This document shows, piece after piece, positions 1 through 8,097 of a stretch of DNA of 64,000 nt (position 1 is its first letter; each line of letters starts with the position of its first letter). The position numbers were made by a program, and so were the translations under genes. Origin of the DNA: Butyrivibrio fibrisolvens (lineage in GTDB: Bacteria > Bacillota > Clostridia > Lachnospirales > Lachnospiraceae); assembly GCF_023206215.1 (NCBI RefSeq), contig NZ_CP065800.1:3844001-3908000 (forward strand), written 5' to 3'. The notes under the pieces were generated by a model. The model had not been told where the DNA came from. It made no database searches and worked only from the letters and a program-made list of their open reading frames with translations.

Positions 1-1029
1 TACGTAGCCGTGGTTCTGAGAACTGATGTAAACCTTGCCTGTAGCAAGCTCTTTGACAGGATGGTTACCACCTCTGTGACCATACTTGAGCTTATGTGTA
101 TCTGTTCCTGTTGCAAGCGCCATGAGCTGATGGCCAAGACAGATAGCAAAGATCGGAACATCTGAATCATAGAGCTTTTTAACTTCCTTAATTACTGATT
201 CACAGTCCTTTGGATCTCCGGGGCCGTTAGAAAGCATTATTCCGTCAGGATTTCCGGCAAGGATCTCTTCTGCACTTGTATTATATGGATATACTGTTAC
301 ATCACATCCTCTTGCCGCAAGTGAGCCTGCTATATTGTACTTGGCTCCTACATCAAGAAGAGCTACCTTAAGGTGGGTTCCGTCTGCCTTTATGCCGTTA
401 AGTGTTCTTACAAGTGAAGGCTTCTTTTCTCTCTTTGAGTGATCTCCCGCAAGATCTGCTTTATAGTTATCCTCGTTAAATACAGCACTTCCTGATACAG
501 GTCCGTTATCAGAAAGGTCTCTTGCGCCCTTAACCTCATACTTTTCTTTGCAGGAAACCTTCTCAACCACGCCTTTTGTTGTATAAGCTTTCATCTTCTT
601 GATCAGCTCATCAAGGTTGTAGTTTTCATTAGTTGTGATGACGCCATTCATGGTTCCCTTTTCACGAAGGATTCTTGTAAGCTTTCTTGTATCGATTCCC
701 TGTACTCCGGGAATATCATACCTTACAAGGAACTCTTCCAAAGTCATATCACATCTGAAGTTTGATGCTACCTCAGAGAGTTCTCTGACTATGATGCCGT
801 CAAGCCAGATTCTCTCGGATTCCATATCGTCAAGGCATACTCCGTAGTTACCGATAAGAGGATATGTCATGCATACCGCCTGACCTGCATATGAAGGATC
901 GGTAAATACTTCTGTGTAGCCTGCCATAGTTGTATTAAATACTATCTCACTGACAACTTCCTTATCAGCGCCAATTGCCTGTCCTTCAAACACTGTTCCG
1001 TCTTCAAGGATTAAAAAGGCTTTTTTCAT
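1..1029 (-). CDS. carA: Carbamoyl-phosphate synthase small (glutaminase) subunit, 3' end outside window
   Basis: This subunit hydrolyses glutamine and passes ammonia to CarB for carbamoyl phosphate, the precursor of pyrimidines and arginine. The reading frame is open from the start codon at 1029 to the window edge (343 codons, no stop). The N-terminus MKKAFLILEDGTVFEGQ is typical of CarA. The class I glutamine amidotransferase half has the oxyanion segment SNGPGDP and the nucleophile motif AICLGHQ, and the cut end reads SSQNHGYV, close to the catalytic histidine of the family. About 15-20 residues should be missing. The gene follows purL on the same strand after 94 bp, and carB would be expected next, beyond the edge. 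The family assignment is firm. Confidence 0.96.
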   Translation of the reverse strand, partial: MKKAFLILEDGTVFEGQAIGADKEVVSEIVFNTTMAGYTEVFTDPSYAGQAVCMTYPLIGNYGVCLDDMESERIWLDGIIVRELSEVASNFRCDMTLEEFLVRYDIPGVQGIDTRKLTRILREKGTMNGVITTNENYNLDELIKKMKAYTTKGVVEKVSCKEKYEVKGARDLSDNGPVSGSAVFNEDNYKADLAGDHSKREKKPSLVRTLNGIKADGTHLKVALLDVGAKYNIAGSLAARGCDVTVYPYNTSAEEILAGNPDGIMLSNGPGDPKDCESVIKEVKKLYDSDVPIFAICLGHQLMALATGTDTHKLKYGHRGGNHPVKELATGKVYISSQNHGYV

Positions 1030-1087
1030 AAACTATCTGTCCCTTCCGCTTCTAAAAAGAAGAAAATAATTGTCTTTACTAAAGTTA

Positions 1088-1116
1088 ACCTTCGGACCCT
1101 GTAAGAGCCCGAAGGA
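1088..1116 (-). terminator. Possible weak terminator or processing hairpin between purL and carA
   Basis: A 7-bp perfect stem (CCTTCGG with CCGAAGG) encloses a 13-nt loop just after the purL stop. On the minus strand it is followed by TTAACTTTAG rather than a clean T-run, so termination would be partial. It may let some transcription continue into carA. Confidence 0.4.
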
Positions 1117-1123
1117 TATCTGA

Positions 1124-4100
1124 TTACTTAAAGTACTCTACACCTGACTTAAAGATCTTAAGATCCTGCTCACCGTAGATATTAACAGCTACGCCCTTGC
1201 CACGACGCTCTGCATGGCACATCTTACCAAGACATCTTCCGTCAGGAGATGTGATACCTTCGATAGCTCTGTAGGATCCGTTGATGTTCCATTCGCTGTC
1301 CATAGAGATGTTGCCATCTACATCGCAGTACTGGAATGCAACCTGACCGTTTGCAAACAGATCATCAATAACATTTTCAGGAGCAACGAATCTTCCTTCA
1401 CCGTGTGAAGCAGGGTTTGTATATACTCCGCCAAGCTTTGCTTCCTGGAGCCATGGGCTCTTATTGGATACAACCTTGAGGTATGCCATCTTGGAGATGT
1501 GACGTCCTATTGTATTGAATGTCAGTGTAGGTGAATCTACGTTCTGACCTGTGATCTTGCCGTTTGGTACAAGTCCAAGCTTGATGACAGCCTGGAATCC
1601 GTTACAGATACCAAGTACAAGTCCGTCTCTTTCGTTGAGGAGCTTTTCTACAGCTTCTTTGATCTTAGCATTCTGGAATGCTGTTGCAAAGAACTTAGCT
1701 GATCCATCCGGTTCATCGCCTGCTGAGAATCCGCCTGGGAACATGATGATCTGTGCCTTTTCAATTGACTTTTCAAACTCTTCAACTGATTCGTAGATAT
1801 CCTGTGCATTCTGGTTTCTGAATATCTTGATATCTACATCAGCGCCTGCTGCCTTAAAAGCTGCTGCAGAGTCGTACTCACAGTTACTTCCCGGGAATAC
1901 AGGAATGAATACTGTAGGCTTTGCAACTTTGTTCTTGCATACATATATATCTTTTGTATCATAAAGCTTTGTTTCGATAACAGTCTCGTCATCTCCTGCT
2001 TTTGAAGGGAATACCTTTTCAAGTGTTCCTGTCCATGCGCTAAGAAGCTCCTCACCGTCTACCTTGATGCCTTCTACTGTGAAGACATTTTCGCTTGTTA
2101 CGCTTCCTACAAGTCTTGCGCCTTCAACTTCGAGTACCTTGGAAAGGTCTGCTTCAGAAACTTCTACAAGGAGATTACACATTCCGTTTGCAAAAAGATC
2201 TTTTGCACTTACAGCATCATCAAATGCTACTCCAAGCTTGTTACCAAAGGACATCTTTGCAGCTGCTGCAGCGATTCCGTATCCGTCAAGAGCATAAGCA
2301 GACTTTATAACGCCGCTCTTCATAAGCTCTGAAACCTTATTGTAAAGAGCAATAACTTTCTCATATACAGGAAGATCATATTCATCTCTTGCGATTCTTA
2401 CTTCTACAAGCTTATCTCCTGCTGCCTTAAGTTCAGGTGTTACAACATCTGAAAGCTTTGCTACATCTACAGCGAAGGATACAAGTGTTGGTGGTACGTT
2501 GATGTCATTAAATGATCCTGACATAGAGTCCTTACCACCTATTGAAGCCTTGCCAAATCCAAGCTGAGCATCAAGAGCACCAAGAAGAGCTGTAAATGGC
2601 TGTGACCATCTCTTTGGATCTTCTGTCATTCTCTTGAAATACTCCTGGAATGTGAAGTGAAGGTCTTTAACTTCGCCGCCGCCTGCTACGATTCTTGCTA
2701 CAGACTCTGTTACTGCATATACAGCGCCGTGATATGGGCTCCAGGATGAAAGATATGGATCAAATCCGTAAGCCATCATTGTTACTGTATCGCTTTCGCC
2801 ATCAAGAACAGGAAGCTTTGCTATCATGTTCTGAGTCTCTGTAAGCTGGTATTTACCACCATAAGGCATTTCAACCGTTGCAGCTCCGATAGATGAGTCA
2901 AATCTTTCTACAAGACCCTTCTGAGAACATACGTTAAGGTCTTTCATCTCCTCAAGGAATGCAGCCTTTACATCGCCCTTTGAAAGAGCTTCGCCAGCTT
3001 TCTCACAAGCAACCTTGTTAAAATAGTTATCTGCCTTTGAAGGAATCTCCACTTCTACATCTGTCTCCTGGTGAGCACCATTAGTATTAAGGAATGCTCT
3101 GGAGATATCTACTATCTTCTTGCCTCTCCAGTTAAGTACAAGACGAGGTTCCTTGGTTACTACCGCCACCTTTACAGCTTCAAGGTTCTCTTCTGCTGCA
3201 TATGCAAGGAACTGATCGACATCCTTAGGATCAACCACTACTGCCATACGCTCCTGAGACTCTGATATAGCAAGCTCTGTTCCATCAAGACCTGCATATT
3301 TCTTAGGTACAAGATCAAGATTTACATCAAGACCATCTGCAAGTTCGCCGATTGCTACTGATACACCGCCTGCACCAAAGTCGTTACACTTCTTGATGAT
3401 GGATGATACTTCTTTTCTTCTAAAGAGTCTCTGAAGTTTACGCTCTGTAGGAGCATTACCCTTCTGAACCTCAGCTCCGCATGTTGTAAGTGAGGCATTT
3501 GTATGAGCCTTGGAAGATCCTGTAGCTCCTCCTATTCCATCGCGGCCTGTGCGTCCGCCAAGAAGTACGATGATATCTCCCGGGTCTGAGCTCTTACGCA
3601 TTACATTGGCCTGAGGAGCAGCGCCCATAACAGCACCGATTTCCATTCTCTTAGCTACGTAGTTAGGGTGATATATTTCCTTAACATATCCTGTAGCAAG
3701 ACCTATCTGGTTACCATAGGATGAATATCCCTGAGCAGCGCCTCTTACGAGCTTCTTCTGTGAGAGCTTACCTTTAAGAGTCTGGGATACAGGAACTGTA
3801 GGATCTGCAGCACCTGTTACACGCATTGCCTGATATACATAACCTCTTCCTGAAAGCGGATCACGGATAGCACCGCCAAGACATGTTGCAGCGCCGCCGA
3901 AAGGCTCGATCTCTGTAGGATGGTTGTGTGTTTCATTCTTGAAGAATACAAGCCAGTTCTCAGTTGTCTTGCCCTGACCGTAATCAACTTCTACAGGAAC
4001 TACTACTGTACAGGCATTGTTCTCTTCAGATTCTTCCATATCTGTGAGCTTACCGTCTTTTTTGAGCTTCTTCATTCCTACAAGAGCAAGATCCATAAGG

Positions 4101-4924
4101 GAGATGAACTTCTCTTTTTTCTTAGCAGGATCAGCGTAGAGCTCATCACGTGCGATAAGGTATTCATTATATGCATTCTCGATAGGCTTTTTGTAATCGC
4201 CTTCGCCAAATGTTATAGTCTTAAGCTCAGTGCCGAATGTTGTATGACGGCAGTGATCAGACCAGTATGTATCAAGAACACGGATCTCTGTAACGGAAGG
4301 ATCTCTTTTTTCCTCATCATGGAAATAAGTCTGGATCCATTCAAAATCCTTGAAAGTCATGGCAAGTCCAAGTGAATCATAGAGCTTTCTAAGCTCTTCC
4401 TGACTCATATCCTTGAAGCCATCGAAGATCTTGACATCTTCAGGCTCAGGATATGTGGTTGCAAGAGTATCAGCCTTGGTCTCATCTACTATACGAGAAT
4501 CTACAGGGTTTACAACATACTCTTTGATCTTATCAAGCTCCTCGTCAGATACATTGCCTATGATCACATATGTATCAGCGCTTCTGATGATAGGCTCTTC
4601 TTCGCCTCGTATAAAGCGGACGCACTGCTCAGCTGAGTCAGCTCTTTGGTCGAACTGTCCGGGAAGGGCCTGAACGCTGAATACGCGCTCACCTTCATTA
4701 ACGTCAAAAGACTCTCTGTAAAGTATATCAACAGGAGGCTCTGAAAAAACTGTAGTACAAGCCTTCTCAAATACCTCATCAGATACGTTCTCAATATCGT
4801 ATCTTATAAGTACGCGAACATCCTCGCATGACATGATACCAAGATACCTTCTTATCTCATGTCGCAGGTCTTTTGCCTTGCCTGCAAAAGGTTTCTTTTT
4901 TTCTACATAGACTCTTCTGACCAT
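1124..4924 (-). CDS. purL: Phosphoribosylformylglycinamidine synthase, large single-chain form
   Basis: Catalyses the fourth step of purine synthesis: FGAR plus glutamine and ATP gives FGAM. At 1266 residues it is the large form that fuses the synthetase (PurL) and glutaminase (PurQ) parts, with the divergent N-terminus seen in clostridial members. The central AIRS-like halves include the segments DHCRHTTFGTE and NETHNHPTEIEPFGGAAT. The C-terminal amidotransferase starts near residue 1035 and carries the nucleophile motif GICNGFQ (Cys1107) and the His1237/Glu1239 pair in CHAERR. The start at 4924 has the site GAGGAG 6 nt upstream. A strong terminator hairpin ends just before this site (4944-4979). 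carA follows downstream. Confidence 0.97.
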   Translation of the reverse strand: MVRRVYVEKKKPFAGKAKDLRHEIRRYLGIMSCEDVRVLIRYDIENVSDEVFEKACTTVFSEPPVDILYRESFDVNEGERVFSVQALPGQFDQRADSAEQCVRFIRGEEEPIIRSADTYVIIGNVSDEELDKIKEYVVNPVDSRIVDETKADTLATTYPEPEDVKIFDGFKDMSQEELRKLYDSLGLAMTFKDFEWIQTYFHDEEKRDPSVTEIRVLDTYWSDHCRHTTFGTELKTITFGEGDYKKPIENAYNEYLIARDELYADPAKKKEKFISLMDLALVGMKKLKKDGKLTDMEESEENNACTVVVPVEVDYGQGKTTENWLVFFKNETHNHPTEIEPFGGAATCLGGAIRDPLSGRGYVYQAMRVTGAADPTVPVSQTLKGKLSQKKLVRGAAQGYSSYGNQIGLATGYVKEIYHPNYVAKRMEIGAVMGAAPQANVMRKSSDPGDIIVLLGGRTGRDGIGGATGSSKAHTNASLTTCGAEVQKGNAPTERKLQRLFRRKEVSSIIKKCNDFGAGGVSVAIGELADGLDVNLDLVPKKYAGLDGTELAISESQERMAVVVDPKDVDQFLAYAAEENLEAVKVAVVTKEPRLVLNWRGKKIVDISRAFLNTNGAHQETDVEVEIPSKADNYFNKVACEKAGEALSKGDVKAAFLEEMKDLNVCSQKGLVERFDSSIGAATVEMPYGGKYQLTETQNMIAKLPVLDGESDTVTMMAYGFDPYLSSWSPYHGAVYAVTESVARIVAGGGEVKDLHFTFQEYFKRMTEDPKRWSQPFTALLGALDAQLGFGKASIGGKDSMSGSFNDINVPPTLVSFAVDVAKLSDVVTPELKAAGDKLVEVRIARDEYDLPVYEKVIALYNKVSELMKSGVIKSAYALDGYGIAAAAAKMSFGNKLGVAFDDAVSAKDLFANGMCNLLVEVSEADLSKVLEVEGARLVGSVTSENVFTVEGIKVDGEELLSAWTGTLEKVFPSKAGDDETVIETKLYDTKDIYVCKNKVAKPTVFIPVFPGSNCEYDSAAAFKAAGADVDIKIFRNQNAQDIYESVEEFEKSIEKAQIIMFPGGFSAGDEPDGSAKFFATAFQNAKIKEAVEKLLNERDGLVLGICNGFQAVIKLGLVPNGKITGQNVDSPTLTFNTIGRHISKMAYLKVVSNKSPWLQEAKLGGVYTNPASHGEGRFVAPENVIDDLFANGQVAFQYCDVDGNISMDSEWNINGSYRAIEGITSPDGRCLGKMCHAERRGKGVAVNIYGEQDLKIFKSGVEYFK

Positions 4925-4943
4925 AATTCTCCTCTTTCTTTTT

Positions 4944-4979
4944 TAAAAAAATGTGCTCCGAATTTCGAAGCACATTTTC
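4944..4979 (-). terminator. Intrinsic terminator after the TetR gene, directly in front of purL
   Basis: On the minus strand AAAATGTGCT pairs with AGCACATTTT (10 bp), followed by a run of T. It lies right after the TetR stop and ends about 12 nt before the purL ribosome site. It therefore either closes the TetR operon or acts inside the purL leader. A weak promoter match (TTGTAC, 17 bp, AATAAT) sits at the end of the TetR gene just before the hairpin. Confidence 0.8.
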
Positions 4980-4980
4980 A

Positions 4981-5622
4981 TTAATTATTAATATATTGAT
5001 CTACAGGTACAATGCCCTGCAGAATATAAAACATCTCCTTGTCCACAGTCTGTTCAGATATAGATACAACTGTTGCCATAGTCTTAAGTCCTTCCAATAC
5101 GTATGCAAGATTTCTGGCAAAACCAGCTACATCCTCACACTCAAATTCGCCACTTAAAGCACCATCAGAAACAATCTCTTCGATGGTGTGAACGCAATCG
5201 TCAAAACGACCCTTAATATAATTGTTGTCAGGGGATGAATTGTGACCAGAATAGTATTCCATAAGAGCAAGACTAAGACCGTCTTTTCTGCGAAGGATAA
5301 AGCGTTTCTGCTCCTTCAAAAATGCTGCAAATCTGTCAGATGCAGAAAGTTTAGTGCTGACACTGATGCCATCTAAATAGTCACCTTCGCCTTCAACATT
5401 CTCAGAAGAAGCTTCGTTATCTGATCCAATAGAATCTTCTGCTTTAAGAACAGCCAGGAATATATCTTCGACACTTGAAAAATGAAGATATAATCCACCA
5501 CGACTTATATCGCAGGCATCTACGATATCCTGCATAGTAACATTCTTAAAGCCTTTTTTGGAAAAAATCTCCCTAGCCTTAGCTAAAATATGCTTTTCAG
5601 TTCTGCTTGCCTTGGCTCCCAT
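4981..5622 (-). CDS. TetR/AcrR family transcriptional regulator
   Basis: A 213-residue one-domain repressor. Residues about 8-55 form the TetR helix-turn-helix: AREIFSKKGFKNVTMQDI, then ISRGGLYLHFSSVEDIF, with the family's conserved G-x-LYxHF segment. The rest is a helical ligand-binding domain with no recognisable ligand. It starts 36 bp after the stop of the DUF6508-like gene at 5659 and should be co-transcribed with it from the promoter near 6182-6210. Its target is unknown. Autoregulation and control of the partner gene or the divergent vanZ-like gene are possible inferences from position only. Confidence 0.9.
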   Translation of the reverse strand: MGAKASRTEKHILAKAREIFSKKGFKNVTMQDIVDACDISRGGLYLHFSSVEDIFLAVLKAEDSIGSDNEASSENVEGEGDYLDGISVSTKLSASDRFAAFLKEQKRFILRRKDGLSLALMEYYSGHNSSPDNNYIKGRFDDCVHTIEEIVSDGALSGEFECEDVAGFARNLAYVLEGLKTMATVVSISEQTVDKEMFYILQGIVPVDQYINN

Positions 5623-5658
5623 ACTTCTCCCCGCATGAAAAAGCGTTCTACTACGGGA

Positions 5659-6126
5659 TCAGTTCTCATGATCCCACAATTCAATAAGTTCCTGCATCTT
5701 CCTGACAGCATGTTCAAAGATCCCATGCTGAACAGCTTCTGACCACATTCCGGCTTTGACCTGTCCACCCAGAACATACTTAGATAAAATACGATTGACA
5801 TCGTCCAAATGCATAATGTCTACATTTGATATATATTCAAGTTCGTCTTTCCAGGTTTTTAGATTCTTCCTACTATATAAATACACATAATTGCGGTCCA
5901 TAAGACCGGAAGCCTGCGCATCCTTTACAAAAGAAAGGACTGTAGAATCATATACCGGAAATATCATGGTAGTATCCATATTCGATCCATTATACTTCTG
6001 ATCGACTGCTTTGCTATCATTTTCTTTGAACCACTTCAAATACTTAGATAGAGTCTCTACCATACCACGATAACGGTTAACAATATCCTGCGGGCTATTC
6101 TCAGTTACATCTGCCATGTTCTTCAC
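5659..6126 (-). CDS. DUF6508-like protein of unknown function
   Basis: A 155-residue soluble protein with no signal peptide or membrane segment. The pattern from about residue 50 onward (IFPVYDSTVLSFVKDAQASG, then DRNYV, then ILSKYVLGGQVKAGMWSEAV) resembles my recollection of the DUF6508 family, which contains a conserved tyrosine segment, an early aspartate-asparagine and a late G-W helix. No catalytic motif is evident. The start at 6126 is preceded by GAGGTGAAG. It is the first gene of a two-gene unit with the TetR regulator 36 bp downstream, so the two are probably produced together. Function unknown; the family match needs a profile search. Confidence 0.6.
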   Translation of the reverse strand: MKNMADVTENSPQDIVNRYRGMVETLSKYLKWFKENDSKAVDQKYNGSNMDTTMIFPVYDSTVLSFVKDAQASGLMDRNYVYLYSRKNLKTWKDELEYISNVDIMHLDDVNRILSKYVLGGQVKAGMWSEAVQHGIFEHAVRKMQELIELWDHEN

Positions 6127-6579
6127 CTCATTTTTTTAGTAATGATAGTTACAAAACAACGCAACTCCGCAATTCTGATAAATTATAACAACAGTGTCAC
6201 AAATTGTACAGAGTGCGATTCTCCAAATATTTTGCCATTTTCGATGATATTTTTGAACAAACGTTCTAAAACGTCATCAAGTTGCCATTTTCAAACCTAC
6301 TGCCTTTCAAGTACAACCTCATATCCTGGGCAACGCTAGCAAACAATCTTAATATAAGTCCCATTTTAAGTTAGTTTTATGTTTCGCCCCTATACTATAG
6401 ATTATAATGATTATCTATACTTAATATCAATATGTTATGATCGTAATTTAGGATGATAATCTCCAACTTGACTTATCTTACAAGAAGATTTATAGATATT
6501 TATATCCTTGGTGTACTGACTCATTCATATTTGATCAAATATGAATAAGTCAGTACACCAGATAATAATGAGGTTAACT
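6127..6579. promoter_or_regulatory. Divergent control region between the DUF6508/TetR unit and vanZ-like gene
   Basis: This 453-bp gap holds no gene. A minus-strand promoter is visible at 6182-6210: TGTACA, 17-bp spacer, TATAAT, reading toward the DUF6508-like gene. Around 6256-6267 a short palindrome (GAACAAACGTTC) might bind the TetR protein. The right end contains the long palindrome at 6509-6560, listed separately. The remaining DNA is AT-rich with no clear structure. Confidence 0.5.
6509..6560. repeat. 52-bp near-perfect palindrome in the vanZ leader
   Basis: Two 26-nt arms around the centre TTGATCAA pair at 25 of 26 positions; the only mismatch is 6522 against 6547. The arms begin TGGTGTACTGAC and end GTCAGTACACCA. 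The right edge lies 19 nt before the vanZ-like start codon. In DNA it could be a binding site for a dimeric or multimeric regulator; in RNA it would be one long hairpin with almost no loop. Confidence 0.9.
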
Positions 6580-7128
6580 ATGAAATATTTACGAATGTAT
6601 ATCAAATACACATTAAGATACACACTTAAACCACTATCATTTGTTCCTGCACTTGTGATGATGTACCTGATCTATTCTTTTTCAGGTCAGAGCGGTACAG
6701 AATCAAGTTCTTTAAGTTATGATGTTGGATTTCATTTTTATGATCTAATCAACAACCTATTCGCTCTGGACCTGTCATCAAGTCAGATTGCAAACTATGC
6801 TTTAAACAACCAGTTTTATATCAGAAAGGCAGCTCACATTACAGAGTATTTCCTTCTTGCAATGTCAGTTTCCCTGCCTCTATATGTATATAAGATAAGA
6901 GGATTTAAGTTATCTTTCCTGGCTACTTTGTTCTGTGTATTATACGCTTTCCTCGACGAGTATCATCAGTCATTTTCATATGGAAGATCACCACAGCTTC
7001 GAGATGTAGCCATCGATTCCATAGGCATCATAGCCGGAGTTATCATAGTTAGGATAATAGGATTTATAGGACGTAAGACTGTATTCAGATCTCTCTCAGA
7101 AGAATACGAGGAGCAAAAAGCTGCATAA
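6580..7128 (+). CDS. VanZ-like membrane protein
   Basis: A 182-residue membrane protein with about four hydrophobic segments. The VanZ signatures are present: IYSFSGQSG after the first segment, RKAAHITEYFLLAMS in the middle, and LYAFLDEYHQSFSYGR followed by RDVAIDSIG near the end. VanZ gives low-level teicoplanin resistance in enterococci, but most chromosomal members have no proven role. The start at 6580 was chosen because GAGG lies 6 nt upstream. An in-frame ATG at 6541 lies inside the long palindrome and has no ribosome site. It is one of the few plus-strand genes and is divergent from the TetR unit. Confidence 0.9.
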   Translation: MKYLRMYIKYTLRYTLKPLSFVPALVMMYLIYSFSGQSGTESSSLSYDVGFHFYDLINNLFALDLSSSQIANYALNNQFYIRKAAHITEYFLLAMSVSLPLYVYKIRGFKLSFLATLFCVLYAFLDEYHQSFSYGRSPQLRDVAIDSIGIIAGVIIVRIIGFIGRKTVFRSLSEEYEEQKAA

Positions 7129-7194
7129 ACTTCGCACTTGCCAAACATGAGCCATCATTTGAGACAGCGCCGATGTTTGGCAAGTGCGAAGTTT
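7127..7194. terminator. Long hairpin terminator between vanZ-like and HAD genes, repeat copy A
   Basis: A 22-bp perfect inverted repeat (AAACTTCGCACTTGCCAAAC and its partner) with a 24-nt loop sits between two convergent genes, and its first base overlaps the vanZ stop codon. There is no clean T-run. The left arm and loop resemble sequence at 38020-38070 and 40460-40512, so it belongs to a dispersed family. Confidence 0.7.
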
Positions 7195-7205
7195 CAATCA
7201 GTTAA

Positions 7206-8024
7206 TTAATTATCAGTGCATATATCAAGAATTTCCCTGATATCGCCGGACATTACTATCTCCGGTTTATAGCCTTTGTAATAGTCATCTGTTACTCTTG
7301 ATAATCTGGCACGCATCTCAAGCTGGCTAAGGCCATCTGTATTAAGGAATATACTATCAACTTTGCAGGCTGCAGCAATTCCTATATCACTTTGAAAATC
7401 ATTGCCTATCATAACAGCGCTTGATGCTGTGATCTGCTGCTCATCCAGGAGCTTTTTCATAAACTGGGGCTGGGGCTTTTTCATTTGATTCTCAGAAGAG
7501 ATATAAATATCATCAAAATACCCTGCGAGGCCGGTTATCTCCAGCTCAGGTCTTGTAAAAAGGCCCTGGGCATTGGATAAAAGGAATATCCTTCCGCCTT
7601 CTTTTTGAATTGTCTTTAGAGTGTCGATAACTCCCGGATATACCTTAAGCCTGTCTCTTGATAATATCCTGAACATATTGGACAGATCCTGAACCCACTG
7701 ACTATGCACAAGCTCTTCCTCATTCATTTGATATACAGAGCTATATGTCTCATGATGAAAAGGAGCTTTTAGCAGAAGCTTTACAAAGACTCTCTCAAGC
7801 TCTATCTCAGGGAAGCTTATTGCCAGTTTATAGGCAAGTTCATGTTCCTGCTGTCTTACAAGATCAAAATAGGTCTGCTGCAGCTGTTCCGGGGTATAAT
7901 CTGCTCCATAACATGAATAAAATTCGGTAATCTTTTTCCAAAACTTCGGACTACTCTCATCAGTGTGTATATCTATCAAAGTTCCATATAAGTCAAAAAT
8001 ATAATTGTCATATTTTAATTTCAT
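7206..8024 (-). CDS. HAD-superfamily hydrolase
   Basis: A 272-residue cytoplasmic phosphatase-like protein of the haloacid dehalogenase class. Motif I is DLYGTLID near the N-terminus, with Tyr in place of the more common Phe or Tyr-x, as in the YjjG-like branch. Motif II is LSNAQG, the lysine motif lies in MKKPQPQFM, and motif IV is GNDFQSD. The helical cap lies between motifs I and II. The substrate cannot be told; a sugar phosphate or nucleotide is likely from family knowledge. It lies 73 bp after the amylase gene and may be the last gene of the maltodextrin operon. Confidence 0.88.
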   Translation of the reverse strand: MKLKYDNYIFDLYGTLIDIHTDESSPKFWKKITEFYSCYGADYTPEQLQQTYFDLVRQQEHELAYKLAISFPEIELERVFVKLLLKAPFHHETYSSVYQMNEEELVHSQWVQDLSNMFRILSRDRLKVYPGVIDTLKTIQKEGGRIFLLSNAQGLFTRPELEITGLAGYFDDIYISSENQMKKPQPQFMKKLLDEQQITASSAVMIGNDFQSDIGIAAACKVDSIFLNTDGLSQLEMRARLSRVTDDYYKGYKPEIVMSGDIREILDICTDN

Positions 8025-8097
8025 ATATAACTAATCCTTTCGCGTATATGCGGCGCATTGTCGCATGGTATCAGTTGTACATATGGATCATAACTTT

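Noticed and set aside
3920..4375. Long plus-strand reading frame of 151 codons inside purL
   Set aside because: It lies entirely antisense to the conserved purL frame, has no ribosome site and its protein shows no known motif.
6541..6579. Upstream ATG as start of the vanZ-like gene
   Set aside because: The ATG lies inside the palindrome and has no ribosome site; the ATG at 6580 has GAGG at good distance.
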